This document shows, in pieces, positions 1-10,060 of a stretch of 64,000 nucleotides of DNA. The stretch is taken from the NCBI GenBank assembly GCA_946415785.1, contig CAMKTV010000002.1, positions 1 to 64,000 of the forward strand. Reading direction: 5' to 3'. This stretch comes from an uncultured Solobacterium sp. Its GTDB lineage: Bacteria; Bacillota_I; Bacilli_A; Erysipelotrichales; Erysipelotrichaceae. Position 1 is the stretch's first letter. Every line of letters begins with the position of its first letter. The translations under genes and the position numbers were made by a program. The notes under the pieces were generated by a model. The model did no database searches. It saw only the letters and a list, made by a program, of their open reading frames with translations, and was not told where the DNA came from.

Positions 1-366
1 AATATAGTTCGCTCTTTTATAAACATTTTTTGAGATTAAACATGCGTGGCCATTCTTTTCGATGAATTCACCCTCTAAATCATCACATGTTTCTTTAATG
101 CCTTTGTCTAATAAATAATCATCAATATAAATATTTGGATTATCTAAATCTTCAACATATATTACAATTCCATTAATGATTTTTTCATCATCTTCATTCA
201 GATAATATTTATAGTCATCTATATTCTCATCATCTTCTATTTTTTCTATCGTATCATAGCCTACAACAATTTCTTTGTCTTCATATCTTAGCATATAAAA
301 ATCTTCTCTTTTATATTTGCAAGATACAAGCAGAAATAAAGATAACAAGATAAATAATTTTTTCAT
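1..366 (-). CDS. Putative lipoprotein, C-terminus cut by window edge
   Basis: Minus-strand reading from ATG at 366: MKKLFILLSLFLLVSCKYKRED... with lipobox-like LVSC; open to window position 1; absent from ORF track. Confidence 0.65.
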   Translation of the reverse strand, partial: MKKLFILLSLFLLVSCKYKREDFYMLRYEDKEIVVGYDTIEKIEDDENIDDYKYYLNEDDEKIINGIVIYVEDLDNPNIYIDDYLLDKGIKETCDDLEGEFIEKNGHACLISKNVYKRANYI

Positions 367-896
367 ATGATTAACATCATTATATAAGCTATCGCAATTC
401 CAATAGCGAAACAACAAATATGATTTGTGCCATCAATTCCTGGTAAGATTGATATCACAACTAAACTGATTAAAGATAATAACATCTGTGAAATACCGCC
501 TATAAATCCATATAGATGTATCATCACTACTAACAAGGCGCCAATTAATGCGCAAACGCCTCCTGATGCTCCTAAACTATATAAGCTGCTTTCACCATTA
601 TCGTGATGAATCAATAATGATAATATGTGGCCAATTATAATTGAAACAAAATAAATTATTAAAAAGCCTTTAATGCCAAAATATAATTGAATAGCATTTC
701 CAACGTTATAAAGTGCCAACATATTAAAAAGAATATGATAAACACTCGCATGTCCAAAAGCGCTTGTGATTATGCGGTAATATTCCTTACGTCTAAAAAC
801 CGCATCATATGACTGAGCGATTTTTTCACTATTAATTTTCCCAGTAACTTGTAAAATATAAACAATAATGTTTATACCAATTAATATAAACAACAT
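363..896 (-). CDS. Rhomboid-family intramembrane serine protease
   Basis: Polytopic; GASGG serine motif, HILFNM, and C-terminal GTNHICCFAIG histidine. Confidence 0.85.
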   Translation of the reverse strand: MLFILIGINIIVYILQVTGKINSEKIAQSYDAVFRRKEYYRIITSAFGHASVYHILFNMLALYNVGNAIQLYFGIKGFLIIYFVSIIIGHILSLLIHHDNGESSLYSLGASGGVCALIGALLVVMIHLYGFIGGISQMLLSLISLVVISILPGIDGTNHICCFAIGIAIAYIMMLII

Positions 897-900
897 TTAA

Positions 901-2073
901 TTAAAAATATAAACTATCTACTTCTTGTAGCAACTCAAGAATGTTCTTTTCACAATGTTCAATAAACTTGCGACCTTCTTCATTTTCTAAACCTTTACGT
1001 CTAATAGTTCTACGCATCGCTCTTGCATAGCCTATTAAACGAGCTTTCTTAGCAATGTCTTCAATTTCTTTTTCATTTTTATCATTGAAATAATATTTCA
1101 ACGTTTTTTCCCAGATTTCTTTTCCAACTTCAAAATCAATACCTAAGAAGCTTTTACAAACTGAATGATCAACTTCACTGTAGCCCTGATATGCATTAAA
1201 AATAGAAGCAAATTCAAAGACTGGATGACCAACACATAATGTGTCCATATCAATCAACAATACTTCACCATCTTGTAACATGACATTCTTAATATGATAA
1301 TCGCCATGTAGCATTGTATCTGTTTCAGGAACTTCATTAACTAATCTTAAGAACTTTTCACTAGCTTCTTTTGGCAAATAATCACTTAGAAAACTTACCC
1401 AGTTAACTGCTACTTCTTTCATTCTTGGCATCAAGCCAGGTTTAACTTCTGTTGAATGAATCTTCTTTAATAGATCAACAGACATTTGTACAACCTTATC
1501 TACATCATTATTCTCTTTAATTAAATTCGCAAAAGATTTCGCATTTAATAATTCAAATACAGAGCCATATCCTTCACCAACTTTTACAACATCATAAGGA
1601 ATGGCTGTAGGAATACCTAGAATTAGAGCTGTTCTTGCGAGTTCTCTTTCTCTTTTAATATCAGGCAATGAGTCTGAATTGTAATAAGCCTTGACGATTG
1701 TATCAGGATCAATTCTATATACCTTACCATTAGCGCCTTGGCCAATTACTTCGCATCCTTCAACAGATATTACACGATATGCTTTTTGAATATCCATCAT
1801 TTCACTAAAGCCAGTGATTTCAAATATTTCATATACTTCATTACTTAATTCAACTACTTTAATATCTGGATAATTCTTTTTTAAACGAAGAATGATTCTT
1901 AAGCCTGCACTAGAAATATATTCCAAGCCTGAAGCATCAATGATGATATTGTTTGGTTTGTTTTCATCAATTAGTGCGTTGATTTCTTCTTCAACTACTT
2001 GTGAATTATTTGAATCAATATGACCTTTCAAATAAATAGTTAATACTTCATTTTCTTTTTTAGATTCAATCAT
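901..2073 (-). CDS. STAS domain fused to aminoglycoside-phosphotransferase-like kinase
   Basis: N-terminal STAS (LEYISSAGLRIIL) then kinase motifs VIGQGANGKVY, HGDYHIKNVM, LLIDMDT. Confidence 0.85.
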   Translation of the reverse strand: MIESKKENEVLTIYLKGHIDSNNSQVVEEEINALIDENKPNNIIIDASGLEYISSAGLRIILRLKKNYPDIKVVELSNEVYEIFEITGFSEMMDIQKAYRVISVEGCEVIGQGANGKVYRIDPDTIVKAYYNSDSLPDIKRERELARTALILGIPTAIPYDVVKVGEGYGSVFELLNAKSFANLIKENNDVDKVVQMSVDLLKKIHSTEVKPGLMPRMKEVAVNWVSFLSDYLPKEASEKFLRLVNEVPETDTMLHGDYHIKNVMLQDGEVLLIDMDTLCVGHPVFEFASIFNAYQGYSEVDHSVCKSFLGIDFEVGKEIWEKTLKYYFNDKNEKEIEDIAKKARLIGYARAMRRTIRRKGLENEEGRKFIEHCEKNILELLQEVDSLYF

Positions 2074-2642
2074 TTTTGGCCTCCAAATACTTTTTCTATT
2101 AAATCTATATATTCTTTATAAGCAACTGTATCTTTTAATTCATTTGTATATTCAGCAACTGAACGATAATACCATTCTTGTTTACGAGGATCTTTTTGAT
2201 GAAAGTCTTCCCATAGTTTTTCCTGTTTCTTTTGGTATAAACGATAGAATGAACGCATGTTTGATAATTTATCTGCTAACCATAATATCTTCACATCACG
2301 GTCGTCTGAATTCTTCAATTCATCTAATGATTCTTCTTTTCTAACCTGCCAAGAATCTTCTGGTAATATCTCTCTTCTTTTATCTTCTGTTTCTGAAGCA
2401 ACCAATTCTTTTACTCTAGGACCAAATTTTTCTTCAATTTCTTCTAAGCTGATATCAGCATCTTCAACTGTATCATGAAGCAATGCTGCAGCCAATACTT
2501 CTTGTTTCTCTGTTATTGAAGCTACAATTGCTGCCACTTCTACTGGATGAATAATAAAAGGCATGTTGTTACCTTTTCTAGTAACACCATTATGAGCTTT
2601 TTGTGCAAAATCTAAAGCATCTTCAAATAAACTGTACCCCAT
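2070..2642 (-). CDS. HD-domain (p)ppGpp-hydrolase-like (MESH1/SpoT-type) protein
   Basis: FAQKAHNGVTRKGNNMPFIIHPVEVA ... AAALLHDTVEDADIS HD motif. Confidence 0.85.
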   Translation of the reverse strand: MGYSLFEDALDFAQKAHNGVTRKGNNMPFIIHPVEVAAIVASITEKQEVLAAALLHDTVEDADISLEEIEEKFGPRVKELVASETEDKRREILPEDSWQVRKEESLDELKNSDDRDVKILWLADKLSNMRSFYRLYQKKQEKLWEDFHQKDPRKQEWYYRSVAEYTNELKDTVAYKEYIDLIEKVFGGQK

Positions 2643-2643
2643 C

Positions 2644-4740
2644 TTAAAAACCTTTCTTAATAGTTAATATATTCTTATTATCTGCATATTCATATTTCAC
2701 TTCATCCATTGTCTTCTTCACTAAATAAACACCAAGACCACCAACGCCTCTTTCTTCAGCATTTAAATTGATATCAGGTTCTTTATTTTCTAATGGATTA
2801 AATGGTTTGCCTTTGTCAATGAAAGAAATAGCTACTAAATGTTCATTTTCAGTATCAACTTTAATTGTTATATCTCCACCTTCTTCTTCATAGGCGTATT
2901 TGGCAATATTAGAGAATAATTCATCAATCGCTACAGCAATTTGTCTTTGAACCTTTTCAGGACAATTTAAAGCTTCTAATTTTTTGTCCACAAAAGCCGT
3001 AGCTGTTGGGATATTCTCAATATCAGCTTTTAAAGTTAATTCATTTGTTTCTTTTCCAAAATATCTAAGTGCTAGCATAGTAATGTCATCAAATCTAGGA
3101 GCCTCCCCTACAAATTCATCAATTCTTTGTTTAACATGATCTAATAGCTCAACAACTGAATAATTTGGATTATCATTCAAAGCATTCAATAAACGTTCAT
3201 TGCCAAATAATTCATTCTTATTATTTGTTGCCTCAGGAACACCATCAGTATAAACAAAGAAACTGTCGCCTGGTTTTAGTTGCATTTCATATGTATGATA
3301 TTTTAAATTCTCAAAGCCACCGATAACTAAACCATGCCTGTCTTTAATCATTTCATATTTATTGTCATTCATACATACGCAAGGATATTCATGCCCTGCA
3401 TTAGCAGCTTTTAATTTACCTGTTGAAATCTCTAAGATGCCAAGCCATACAGTCACAAACATTTCAACTGGGTTGTTCTTCACAATACGATTATTTACTT
3501 CTTGTAAGATTAAGCCTGGGTCATTTATACCGATTGTTGATAAGTTATTGATAACAATCTTGCTAGCCATCATGAATAAGGCAGCAGGAACACCCTTACC
3601 AGATACATCCGCAATCACGATAGCCAAATGATCATCATCAATTAAGAAGAAATCATAGAAGTCACCACCGACTTCTTTCGCTGTATACATTGATGCAAAT
3701 ATTTCAAATTCCATATGATCTGGAAAAGCAGGAAAGATATTTGGCAACATGCCTTCTTGAATCTGTGAAGCGACATTTAATTCAGCACCAATCTTTTCTT
3801 TTTCGCCAGTTATTTGAATGATATTAGCGACATGTTTAGAAATCTGTTTTTCCATATCTGCCATTATTAATGCAAGGCTTTCAATTTCATCTCCACTCTT
3901 AATTTTCAAATCAGAAAAATGCATCTTTGTATAATCACTATCGCTAATATATTCTCTTGCGGCATTATTCAAATCCAATATTGGCTGAACTACTGTCTTT
4001 TTCATTTTTCTAACAATCAATATATTTACGATTATTGTAACAATTAATAAGACTAAGAAATATTGTAATAAGAAATGTCTGCTTAAAGAAGCTACTTCAT
4101 TTAATGAAAAATAAGTAATGATATTTCCAATCACTTCACCATCATCTTCAATATTTCCAGAACCAATACAAGAATAACTGTTACGGCTTTCGTTTAAGAT
4201 GACTGGCATATTATCAACAATGGAATCAAAAATATTCTTTTCTTCTTCATTCATTATTTGAGTGTAGCCAGGTCTATTAGCTAAGCCTTCTTTATTAACA
4301 TCAAAAATGAAAATAAAGTTTCCATCTATTTCATAACCAACAATAATATTTCCAGCATCATTAGCTATGCAGTATTCTTTTAATTTATCGATGATGTCAT
4401 TATAATTTTCATCAATTAGTGATGTGAATGATTCAAGATAAGCTGAACTATTAACATTTTCTTTAACATCTTGTCTTAATCCTGCATAGATTTCTTTTGT
4501 CTTTGAAACATAATCTCTTATGTTTTCTTTATCTAAAGCTAATCCAACATTATTAGCTAATGATTTAGCTTTATCGATATATTGTTCCCTTGTTGCATTT
4601 GAATATAAATAAAAACCAAAAGCTACGGCAACTAAGCTTAGAATTATTGAAAAATTTAAAATGACATGAAACATTTTCGTGCTTAACGAGTAATGCAAAC
4701 GCTCGAAGTAGTTCATCTCTCGAATACTTTTTCTTGGCAT
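2644..4740 (-). CDS. Membrane sensor with SpoIIE/PP2C phosphatase and C-terminal RsbW-like HATPase domain
   Basis: TM-extracellular-TM-HAMP region; PP2C motifs GGDFYDFF, IADVSGKGVPAALFM, DDITMLALR; C-terminal AIDELFSNIAKYAY ... GVGGLGVYLVKKTMD. Confidence 0.88.
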   Translation of the reverse strand: MPRKSIREMNYFERLHYSLSTKMFHVILNFSIILSLVAVAFGFYLYSNATREQYIDKAKSLANNVGLALDKENIRDYVSKTKEIYAGLRQDVKENVNSSAYLESFTSLIDENYNDIIDKLKEYCIANDAGNIIVGYEIDGNFIFIFDVNKEGLANRPGYTQIMNEEEKNIFDSIVDNMPVILNESRNSYSCIGSGNIEDDGEVIGNIITYFSLNEVASLSRHFLLQYFLVLLIVTIIVNILIVRKMKKTVVQPILDLNNAAREYISDSDYTKMHFSDLKIKSGDEIESLALIMADMEKQISKHVANIIQITGEKEKIGAELNVASQIQEGMLPNIFPAFPDHMEFEIFASMYTAKEVGGDFYDFFLIDDDHLAIVIADVSGKGVPAALFMMASKIVINNLSTIGINDPGLILQEVNNRIVKNNPVEMFVTVWLGILEISTGKLKAANAGHEYPCVCMNDNKYEMIKDRHGLVIGGFENLKYHTYEMQLKPGDSFFVYTDGVPEATNNKNELFGNERLLNALNDNPNYSVVELLDHVKQRIDEFVGEAPRFDDITMLALRYFGKETNELTLKADIENIPTATAFVDKKLEALNCPEKVQRQIAVAIDELFSNIAKYAYEEEGGDITIKVDTENEHLVAISFIDKGKPFNPLENKEPDINLNAEERGVGGLGVYLVKKTMDEVKYEYADNKNILTIKKGF

Positions 4741-4742
4741 AA

Positions 4743-5045
4743 TTATTTATTAATAGTTAAAATATCACTAAATCCTGTTACATCAAATATTTCAAGAATC
4801 ATCTCATTACAGCCTGTAAGATACATCTTGCCGCCTTTATGATTCATCTCTTTTAATGTTGATAAAAGAATTCTCAAACCAGCACTTGAAATATATTCTA
4901 ATTCAGAAAAATCAAATTCTAATTCTTTAATTTCTTCTAGTTGCCCTTTTAATTCTTCTTCTAATTCTGGAGAAGTTAATGAGTCAAGACGACCTATTAC
5001 TTTAATAACTTCTTTTTCTTTTTCTATTGTTTTGTTTATTTGCAT
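4743..5045 (-). CDS. STAS-domain anti-sigma factor antagonist (RsbV/SpoIIAA-like)
   Basis: 100 aa; LEYISSAGLRILLSTLK phosphoserine-site signature. Confidence 0.9.
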   Translation of the reverse strand: MQINKTIEKEKEVIKVIGRLDSLTSPELEEELKGQLEEIKELEFDFSELEYISSAGLRILLSTLKEMNHKGGKMYLTGCNEMILEIFDVTGFSDILTINK

Positions 5046-5158
5046 AAATGACCTTCCTTTTTTCTATTATTATTCAAATATATTTTACTAAAAGTTATAG
5101 ATAATATCATTATTAAAAAAATAAATATAGTAAAATATAAGTGAAGGAGGTATCTGCT

Positions 5159-5521
5159 ATGGCAAGAGGAAAAGGACGTTTTGTTAAATTTATGGGTCTA
5201 GCAGCAATTGCTGGTGCTGCAGTTGGTTACTTCAAATTAAAAAAGGAAGCTGATGAGAAGGAATCTACTGTAATTGATGTTGCAAAAGAAAAAGTTGACG
5301 GCTTAATTGAAAGCGTTAAGGGTCAAGAATTAGCAAACAAAGCTGATGCAACTGTTGAAAAAATTACTGAATTTGCGAACAAGAAAGTAGAAAAAATTAA
5401 ATCTAGCGATGCTATTCAAAAAGCAAGCCAATTCGCAGAAGACTTAAAAGACAAGGTGGCTGATATCTTCGACTTAGAAGATGAAGATGCTGTTCCTGTC
5501 GATCAAGAAAAGGACCAATAA
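5159..5521 (+). CDS. YtxH-like membrane-associated protein (hypothetical)
   Basis: N-terminal hydrophobic segment, charged helical rest; RBS AAGGAGGT (5144-5151) supports ATG at 5159 rather than the listed GTG at 5141. Confidence 0.6.
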   Translation: MARGKGRFVKFMGLAAIAGAAVGYFKLKKEADEKESTVIDVAKEKVDGLIESVKGQELANKADATVEKITEFANKKVEKIKSSDAIQKASQFAEDLKDKVADIFDLEDEDAVPVDQEKDQ

Positions 5522-5528
5522 AAAAATG

Positions 5529-5555
5529 AGGTAGGATCAAATCCTACCTTTTTTC
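5529..5555 (+). terminator. Rho-independent terminator
   Basis: AGGTAGGAT-CAA-ATCCTACCT followed by T-run. Confidence 0.85.
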
Positions 5556-5575
5556 ATGTTCATTTTTAAATTTAA

Positions 5576-6358
5576 TTAATGGAAACGTTTTGCATATTCT
5601 TCATATGCGCTATTAAAATCAGTTCCACCAAAGTGCATGCTTACCCCATTATAAATAATCTTGTCGTTGTCAATATCTTTTAAATCTAATTCAAATTCAA
5701 ACAAGAAGTCAGCGTTTTGATTTGAATGAGCTGCAACTTCATATTTTGCACCTTCAACCCAAATATATGAATGAATTGCTAATGAACCGAAACCATCTGA
5801 ATCATATAAGCCTGGCGCTAACATGAATTCATCGTCTTGAATAAAGAAACTTACAAAATCATTTGTATCATCGCCATTCCAAATGCCAATCAATTTATCA
5901 TAATAAAGAGCGAATAAACGTGCCTTATGAGCTAATTTAGCTTGGTATTCATCAAAACCCACAAATACATATTTATCTTCTTCAATTTGAATATAACTCA
6001 TTTCTAATTCTTTGATATCAATAACCTTATTACCAATTAAGCCATCCATATCAATATATTTTGTTTCAAAATAATACTTTGTATCACCCATTTTTTCAAT
6101 TGATCTAATATCAATTTCACCTGTTTCAAAACCATCGAAGTCGCCTTCTTTAAATGAATATTCATTAGCATCATTTTTATAAATTAAGAAGTAACCATTA
6201 CCGCTTTGTGATACCCAATAACCTTCTAATTCTTCAAATGGAAAATTAATCTCTTCCTTTACTTCAGGATTGTCCTTTACAGGTGTCTCTGGCTCATCAC
6301 CATTTGTACAAGCAGTAAACATCAACAACATAATCAACAATATTAATATCTTTTTCAT
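5576..6358 (-). CDS. Putative lipoprotein
   Basis: MKKILILLIMLLMFTACTNG lipobox. Confidence 0.7.
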   Translation of the reverse strand: MKKILILLIMLLMFTACTNGDEPETPVKDNPEVKEEINFPFEELEGYWVSQSGNGYFLIYKNDANEYSFKEGDFDGFETGEIDIRSIEKMGDTKYYFETKYIDMDGLIGNKVIDIKELEMSYIQIEEDKYVFVGFDEYQAKLAHKARLFALYYDKLIGIWNGDDTNDFVSFFIQDDEFMLAPGLYDSDGFGSLAIHSYIWVEGAKYEVAAHSNQNADFLFEFELDLKDIDNDKIIYNGVSMHFGGTDFNSAYEEYAKRFH

Positions 6359-6423
6359 TGTCTTTCCCTCTTCTTACTTAATTATTTTAGCATTTATTAT
6401 TACCTTAATAGTAAAATGAATAT

Positions 6424-8079
6424 ATGAAAATAGTTATTAGAAACATTGAAAAACAATCAAAAGAATTTGATTATCCAATAGGAACTAAAGTTGAACAAAT
6501 TCTAAAAGATGTAAAAGAATATTATAAATATCCAATATATGCATGTAAATTGGATAATGCCTATCGTGCTTTAACTCATATCTGTACCCATGATAGTGTT
6601 ATTGAATTCTTAGATATCAGAAATCAAGCAACCTGGCTAATATATCAAAATTCACTTATTTTATTGTTTATAAAAGTGCTTCATGATGTTTGTGGGTTAG
6701 ACAGCAAGATATCAGTTAGAAATTCATTAAATAAAGGGTTATATATCACAACTAATAAAGAGATTGATGATAATACCTTAATGACGATTGATAAAGGAAT
6801 GAGAGAATTAGTTAAAAAAGATGTTCCTATCATCAAACGCTGGGACAGCCAAGAAGATGTTAAAAAATTAGCACTAGATTTAGGACAAAAAGAAACATAT
6901 CGAATTGTTGATACAATGCCTTCTATACAGGATTTATCCGTCTATTCATTAGAAGATGAAAAACAAGTATTCTATTCATTGATGGTGCCTTCCACTTCAT
7001 ATCTAAAACTATTTGAATTAAGAACATATAAAAGAGGACTTTTAATTCGTTTCCCTCATCAAAAAGATCCATTATCTATTCAACCATTTGCTAATGAACA
7101 ATATCTCTATGATGCCTTTAAGCAAACTAATGGTTGGGGTAAAATAACTGGCATTAAATATATTTCTGATATGAATGAAAGAGCGCATGAGAATCATGAA
7201 GATTTATTCTTACTTCAAGAAGCACTTCATAATAAACGTATCAATGAATTATCAGAAGAAATAATTTCAAGAAATGCCAGAGTAGTTTTAATATGTGGCC
7301 CTTCTTCTAGTGGCAAAACAACATTCGCTAAACGTCTTTGTATTCAATTAAGAGTCAGTGGTAAAGATACATTATATTTAGGAACTGATGATTATTTCTT
7401 AAATAGAAACGAACTCAAAGTAGATGAAAATGGTGAAATGGATTTTGAAAGCATCAGCGCTGTTGATGTTGATCTATTTAGGAATAATATCGTTGATTTA
7501 TTAAATGATAAGTTAGTAGATATCCCAACATTTAATTTTATTAAAGGCGAGAAAGAATATGGAAAACGCAAGACAAGAATAAATAAAGATACCATCATTG
7601 TCATTGAAGGAATACATGCTTTAAATAAAATATTAACTAAAGGAATTGATGATAACGAAAAATATAAGATATATATTTCACCATTCTCACCAATTTCATT
7701 AGATCGTATCAATCGTTTCCCAACAACTGATTCCCGCATGTTAAGAAGACTGGTGCGCGATTATCAATTTAGAGGATATTCCGCAAAAGTAACATTAAAG
7801 GATTGGCATAAAGTAAGGGCAGGAGAAGATACAAACATCTTCCCGTTTGCTAAAGAAGCTGATGCCTTCTTTAATTCTAACTGTATTTATGAGATGGGCG
7901 TCTTAAAGAAATATGCTGAGCCGCTTTTAAAAACTATTGGACGTGATGAAGCAGAATATGGCGAAGCACAAAGAATGTTGGGCTATTTAAGTTTTGTGGA
8001 AACAATTGAAGATGATGATTTAATTGTGAATAATTCTATCATTAGAGAATTCATTGGTGGCTCAGCTATTGTAAAATAG
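6424..8079 (+). CDS. Nucleoside (uridine-kinase-like) kinase with N-terminal ThrRS/TGS-like domain
   Basis: P-loop GPSSSGKTTFAKRL; PRK/Udk-like C-terminus; N-terminal TGS-like region. Confidence 0.85.
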   Translation: MKIVIRNIEKQSKEFDYPIGTKVEQILKDVKEYYKYPIYACKLDNAYRALTHICTHDSVIEFLDIRNQATWLIYQNSLILLFIKVLHDVCGLDSKISVRNSLNKGLYITTNKEIDDNTLMTIDKGMRELVKKDVPIIKRWDSQEDVKKLALDLGQKETYRIVDTMPSIQDLSVYSLEDEKQVFYSLMVPSTSYLKLFELRTYKRGLLIRFPHQKDPLSIQPFANEQYLYDAFKQTNGWGKITGIKYISDMNERAHENHEDLFLLQEALHNKRINELSEEIISRNARVVLICGPSSSGKTTFAKRLCIQLRVSGKDTLYLGTDDYFLNRNELKVDENGEMDFESISAVDVDLFRNNIVDLLNDKLVDIPTFNFIKGEKEYGKRKTRINKDTIIVIEGIHALNKILTKGIDDNEKYKIYISPFSPISLDRINRFPTTDSRMLRRLVRDYQFRGYSAKVTLKDWHKVRAGEDTNIFPFAKEADAFFNSNCIYEMGVLKKYAEPLLKTIGRDEAEYGEAQRMLGYLSFVETIEDDDLIVNNSIIREFIGGSAIVK

Positions 8080-8093
8080 ATTTGGAGAATTTT

Positions 8094-8585
8094 ATGAAGA
8101 AAAAAACAGAGAATAATAAAGAACTTGTATTAAAGCTAAAAAAAGATGAGTTCTTCAATCCTTTTATCTTAGCACCACATAATGAAGTTGATTCAAAAGT
8201 ATATGAAGCCGTAAATGATTATTCACGTCATTTGCGTAGACATGAAACATTTAAGATTACTATTTTTACAAATACTGCAGAAATGACATTACATGAAAAA
8301 TTCAAAGAATTATTCTTTGAACATTATGGTGATGAATGTCATCGTACAAGATTGTTATTCAGATCAAGAGTTATAAAAACAACAGTCTTAATTATCGTAA
8401 GTTTGTTTATATTATTCCTGTGGTATAACTTATCAAGTACTGTATTTAGAGAATTATGTGGCACTTTATGGGCATTCAATCTATGGGAAGCAGCTCACAC
8501 ATTCATTGAAGCAATTGAACATTTACATACTTATCAAAAAATCCGCAATATCAAGAATGCACCAATTGACTTTATTGATATTTAG
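8094..8585 (+). CDS. Conserved hypothetical membrane protein
   Basis: Central TM pair; GGAG RBS at 8084 places start at ATG 8094. Confidence 0.6.
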   Translation: MKKKTENNKELVLKLKKDEFFNPFILAPHNEVDSKVYEAVNDYSRHLRRHETFKITIFTNTAEMTLHEKFKELFFEHYGDECHRTRLLFRSRVIKTTVLIIVSLFILFLWYNLSSTVFRELCGTLWAFNLWEAAHTFIEAIEHLHTYQKIRNIKNAPIDFIDI

Positions 8586-9163
8586 TCTGCAAGTGTAACT
8601 TTGCCACTATCTTCATCTAACGAAGAAATAATCGCAAGGCTCTCAACTCGGCATCCTTCTTCTCTAAGATATTTGCCACCAGGTTGGAAGCCTTTTTCTA
8701 CACATATGCCTACACCTACAACTTCTGCACCTGCTTGTCTACAAACATCAATCATTCCTTTTGAGGCTTCACCTGTTGCCAAGAAATCATCAATAATTAA
8801 AACTTTATCACCCTTATTCAAGTAATCTTTCACAACAGTAACATAAAAATCATTTTCATATGTATAAGATTTAACTTTAGATATATAAAGATTTTGATTG
8901 CCTAAATTATTACTCTTTGCCTTCTTTGCGAATAATAATGGAACTTTAAAATAATGGGCACTCATAACAGCTGGTGGTATCCCAGAAGCTTCAATCGTTA
9001 ATATTTTATTAGCTCCTGAATCTTTAAATCTTTTATGAAATTCTTTTCCTATCCAATCTAATAATTCAATATCAATTAAATGATTTAAAAAACTATCGAC
9101 TTTTAAGATATCTCCTGGAAGTATTCTTCCTTCTTCTTTAATACGTTTTTCAAGTTTGTTCAT
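8582..9163 (-). CDS. xpt: Xanthine phosphoribosyltransferase
   Basis: PRPP-binding VLIIDDFLATGEASKGMIDV; Xpt-like length. Confidence 0.88.
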   Translation of the reverse strand: MNKLEKRIKEEGRILPGDILKVDSFLNHLIDIELLDWIGKEFHKRFKDSGANKILTIEASGIPPAVMSAHYFKVPLLFAKKAKSNNLGNQNLYISKVKSYTYENDFYVTVVKDYLNKGDKVLIIDDFLATGEASKGMIDVCRQAGAEVVGVGICVEKGFQPGGKYLREEGCRVESLAIISSLDEDSGKVTLAD

Positions 9164-9242
9164 TTTTTATTCCTATTGATTTACATTATAATTCTTTTAT
9201 TTATTAGTTATAATAAAAATAGATTTTAGGGAGGATTAATAG

Positions 9243-9719
9243 ATGATTTGTAAGAGATGTGGTCAAGAACTTCCAGATGGTACTAAGTTTTGTACTTATT
9301 GTGGACAAAACCAAAGTGAAGAAGTTAAACAAGCAGAGACTTCATTTAAAGAAACTGCTCAAAATGTAGGCAACGCAGCATCAGAAGTTGCTAGAAATGT
9401 TGGTAGCAAAGCTTCAGAAGTTTATATCAAATCTGATGCATTATTTACTAATATTGGTGACAAACTTTGTAAGCTTGCGAAAGTTCTTTTCTGGATTGGC
9501 GCAATCGTAAGTGTTATCGCTGGTATAGTAGTTATATTTGGTGCTTTTAAATATCTAAAATATTTTAGATATTATGCTGGAACTTTCTTTATAACAATCA
9601 TTGGCGCAGTTCTTGGATCAGCTTTAGGTGTATTTGTTTCTTGGCTAAGTTCTTTAGGCTTATATGCATTTGGCGAATTAGTTCGTCGTGTGCAAGCTAT
9701 TGAAGAAAGAATGCGTTAA
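9243..9719 (+). CDS. Zinc-ribbon membrane protein
   Basis: MICKRCGQELPDGTKFCTYCGQ zinc ribbon plus TM segments; strong RBS. Confidence 0.75.
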   Translation: MICKRCGQELPDGTKFCTYCGQNQSEEVKQAETSFKETAQNVGNAASEVARNVGSKASEVYIKSDALFTNIGDKLCKLAKVLFWIGAIVSVIAGIVVIFGAFKYLKYFRYYAGTFFITIIGAVLGSALGVFVSWLSSLGLYAFGELVRRVQAIEERMR

Positions 9720-9744
9720 TAATAAAAACATACTAAACTATTAT

Positions 9745-9773
9745 AAAGGCTAGAATTGTTGATTCTAGCCTTT
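9745..9773 (+). terminator. Rho-independent terminator
   Basis: AAAGGCTAGAAT-loop-ATTCTAGCCTTTT. Confidence 0.8.
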
Positions 9774-9793
9774 TATTAATAATACTTCTAAAT

Positions 9794-10060
9794 TTAATTA
9801 ATTATTCTGTATTTTATTTTAAAAGATAAATTCCATGGCAATCCCTCAATAAGTCCACCGCAAGCTTGACTGTCTAAATAAAATCCGTTTTTAATAGCGA
9901 TGCGTTTTACATCTAAATCAACTTCGAATAATTCACTATAAAGATTTGTGATATCAACATCAGCAACATCAAGTTCTTTTACCATTTCATATGATGTCGT
10001 ATTTTTACCTACATGTTTTTCTAGATAATCAACAATCTTTTTTTCATCAAGATGAACTTT
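9794..10060 (-). pseudogene. In-frame C-terminal extension of the ADP-ribosylglycohydrolase, separated by a single TAG
   Basis: KVHLDEKKIVDYLEKHVGKNTTSYEMVKELDVADVD...KYRIIN* is open in the same frame directly after the TAG at 10061-10063. Confidence 0.5.

Noticed and set aside
901-2073. Aminoglycoside resistance gene
   Set aside because: The kinase domain is fused to STAS and sits in a partner-switching locus; APH-fold kinases have many non-resistance roles.
9083-9243. Purine riboswitch upstream of xpt
   Set aside because: Only about 80 bp separate the divergent genes and no three-way-junction architecture was visible.
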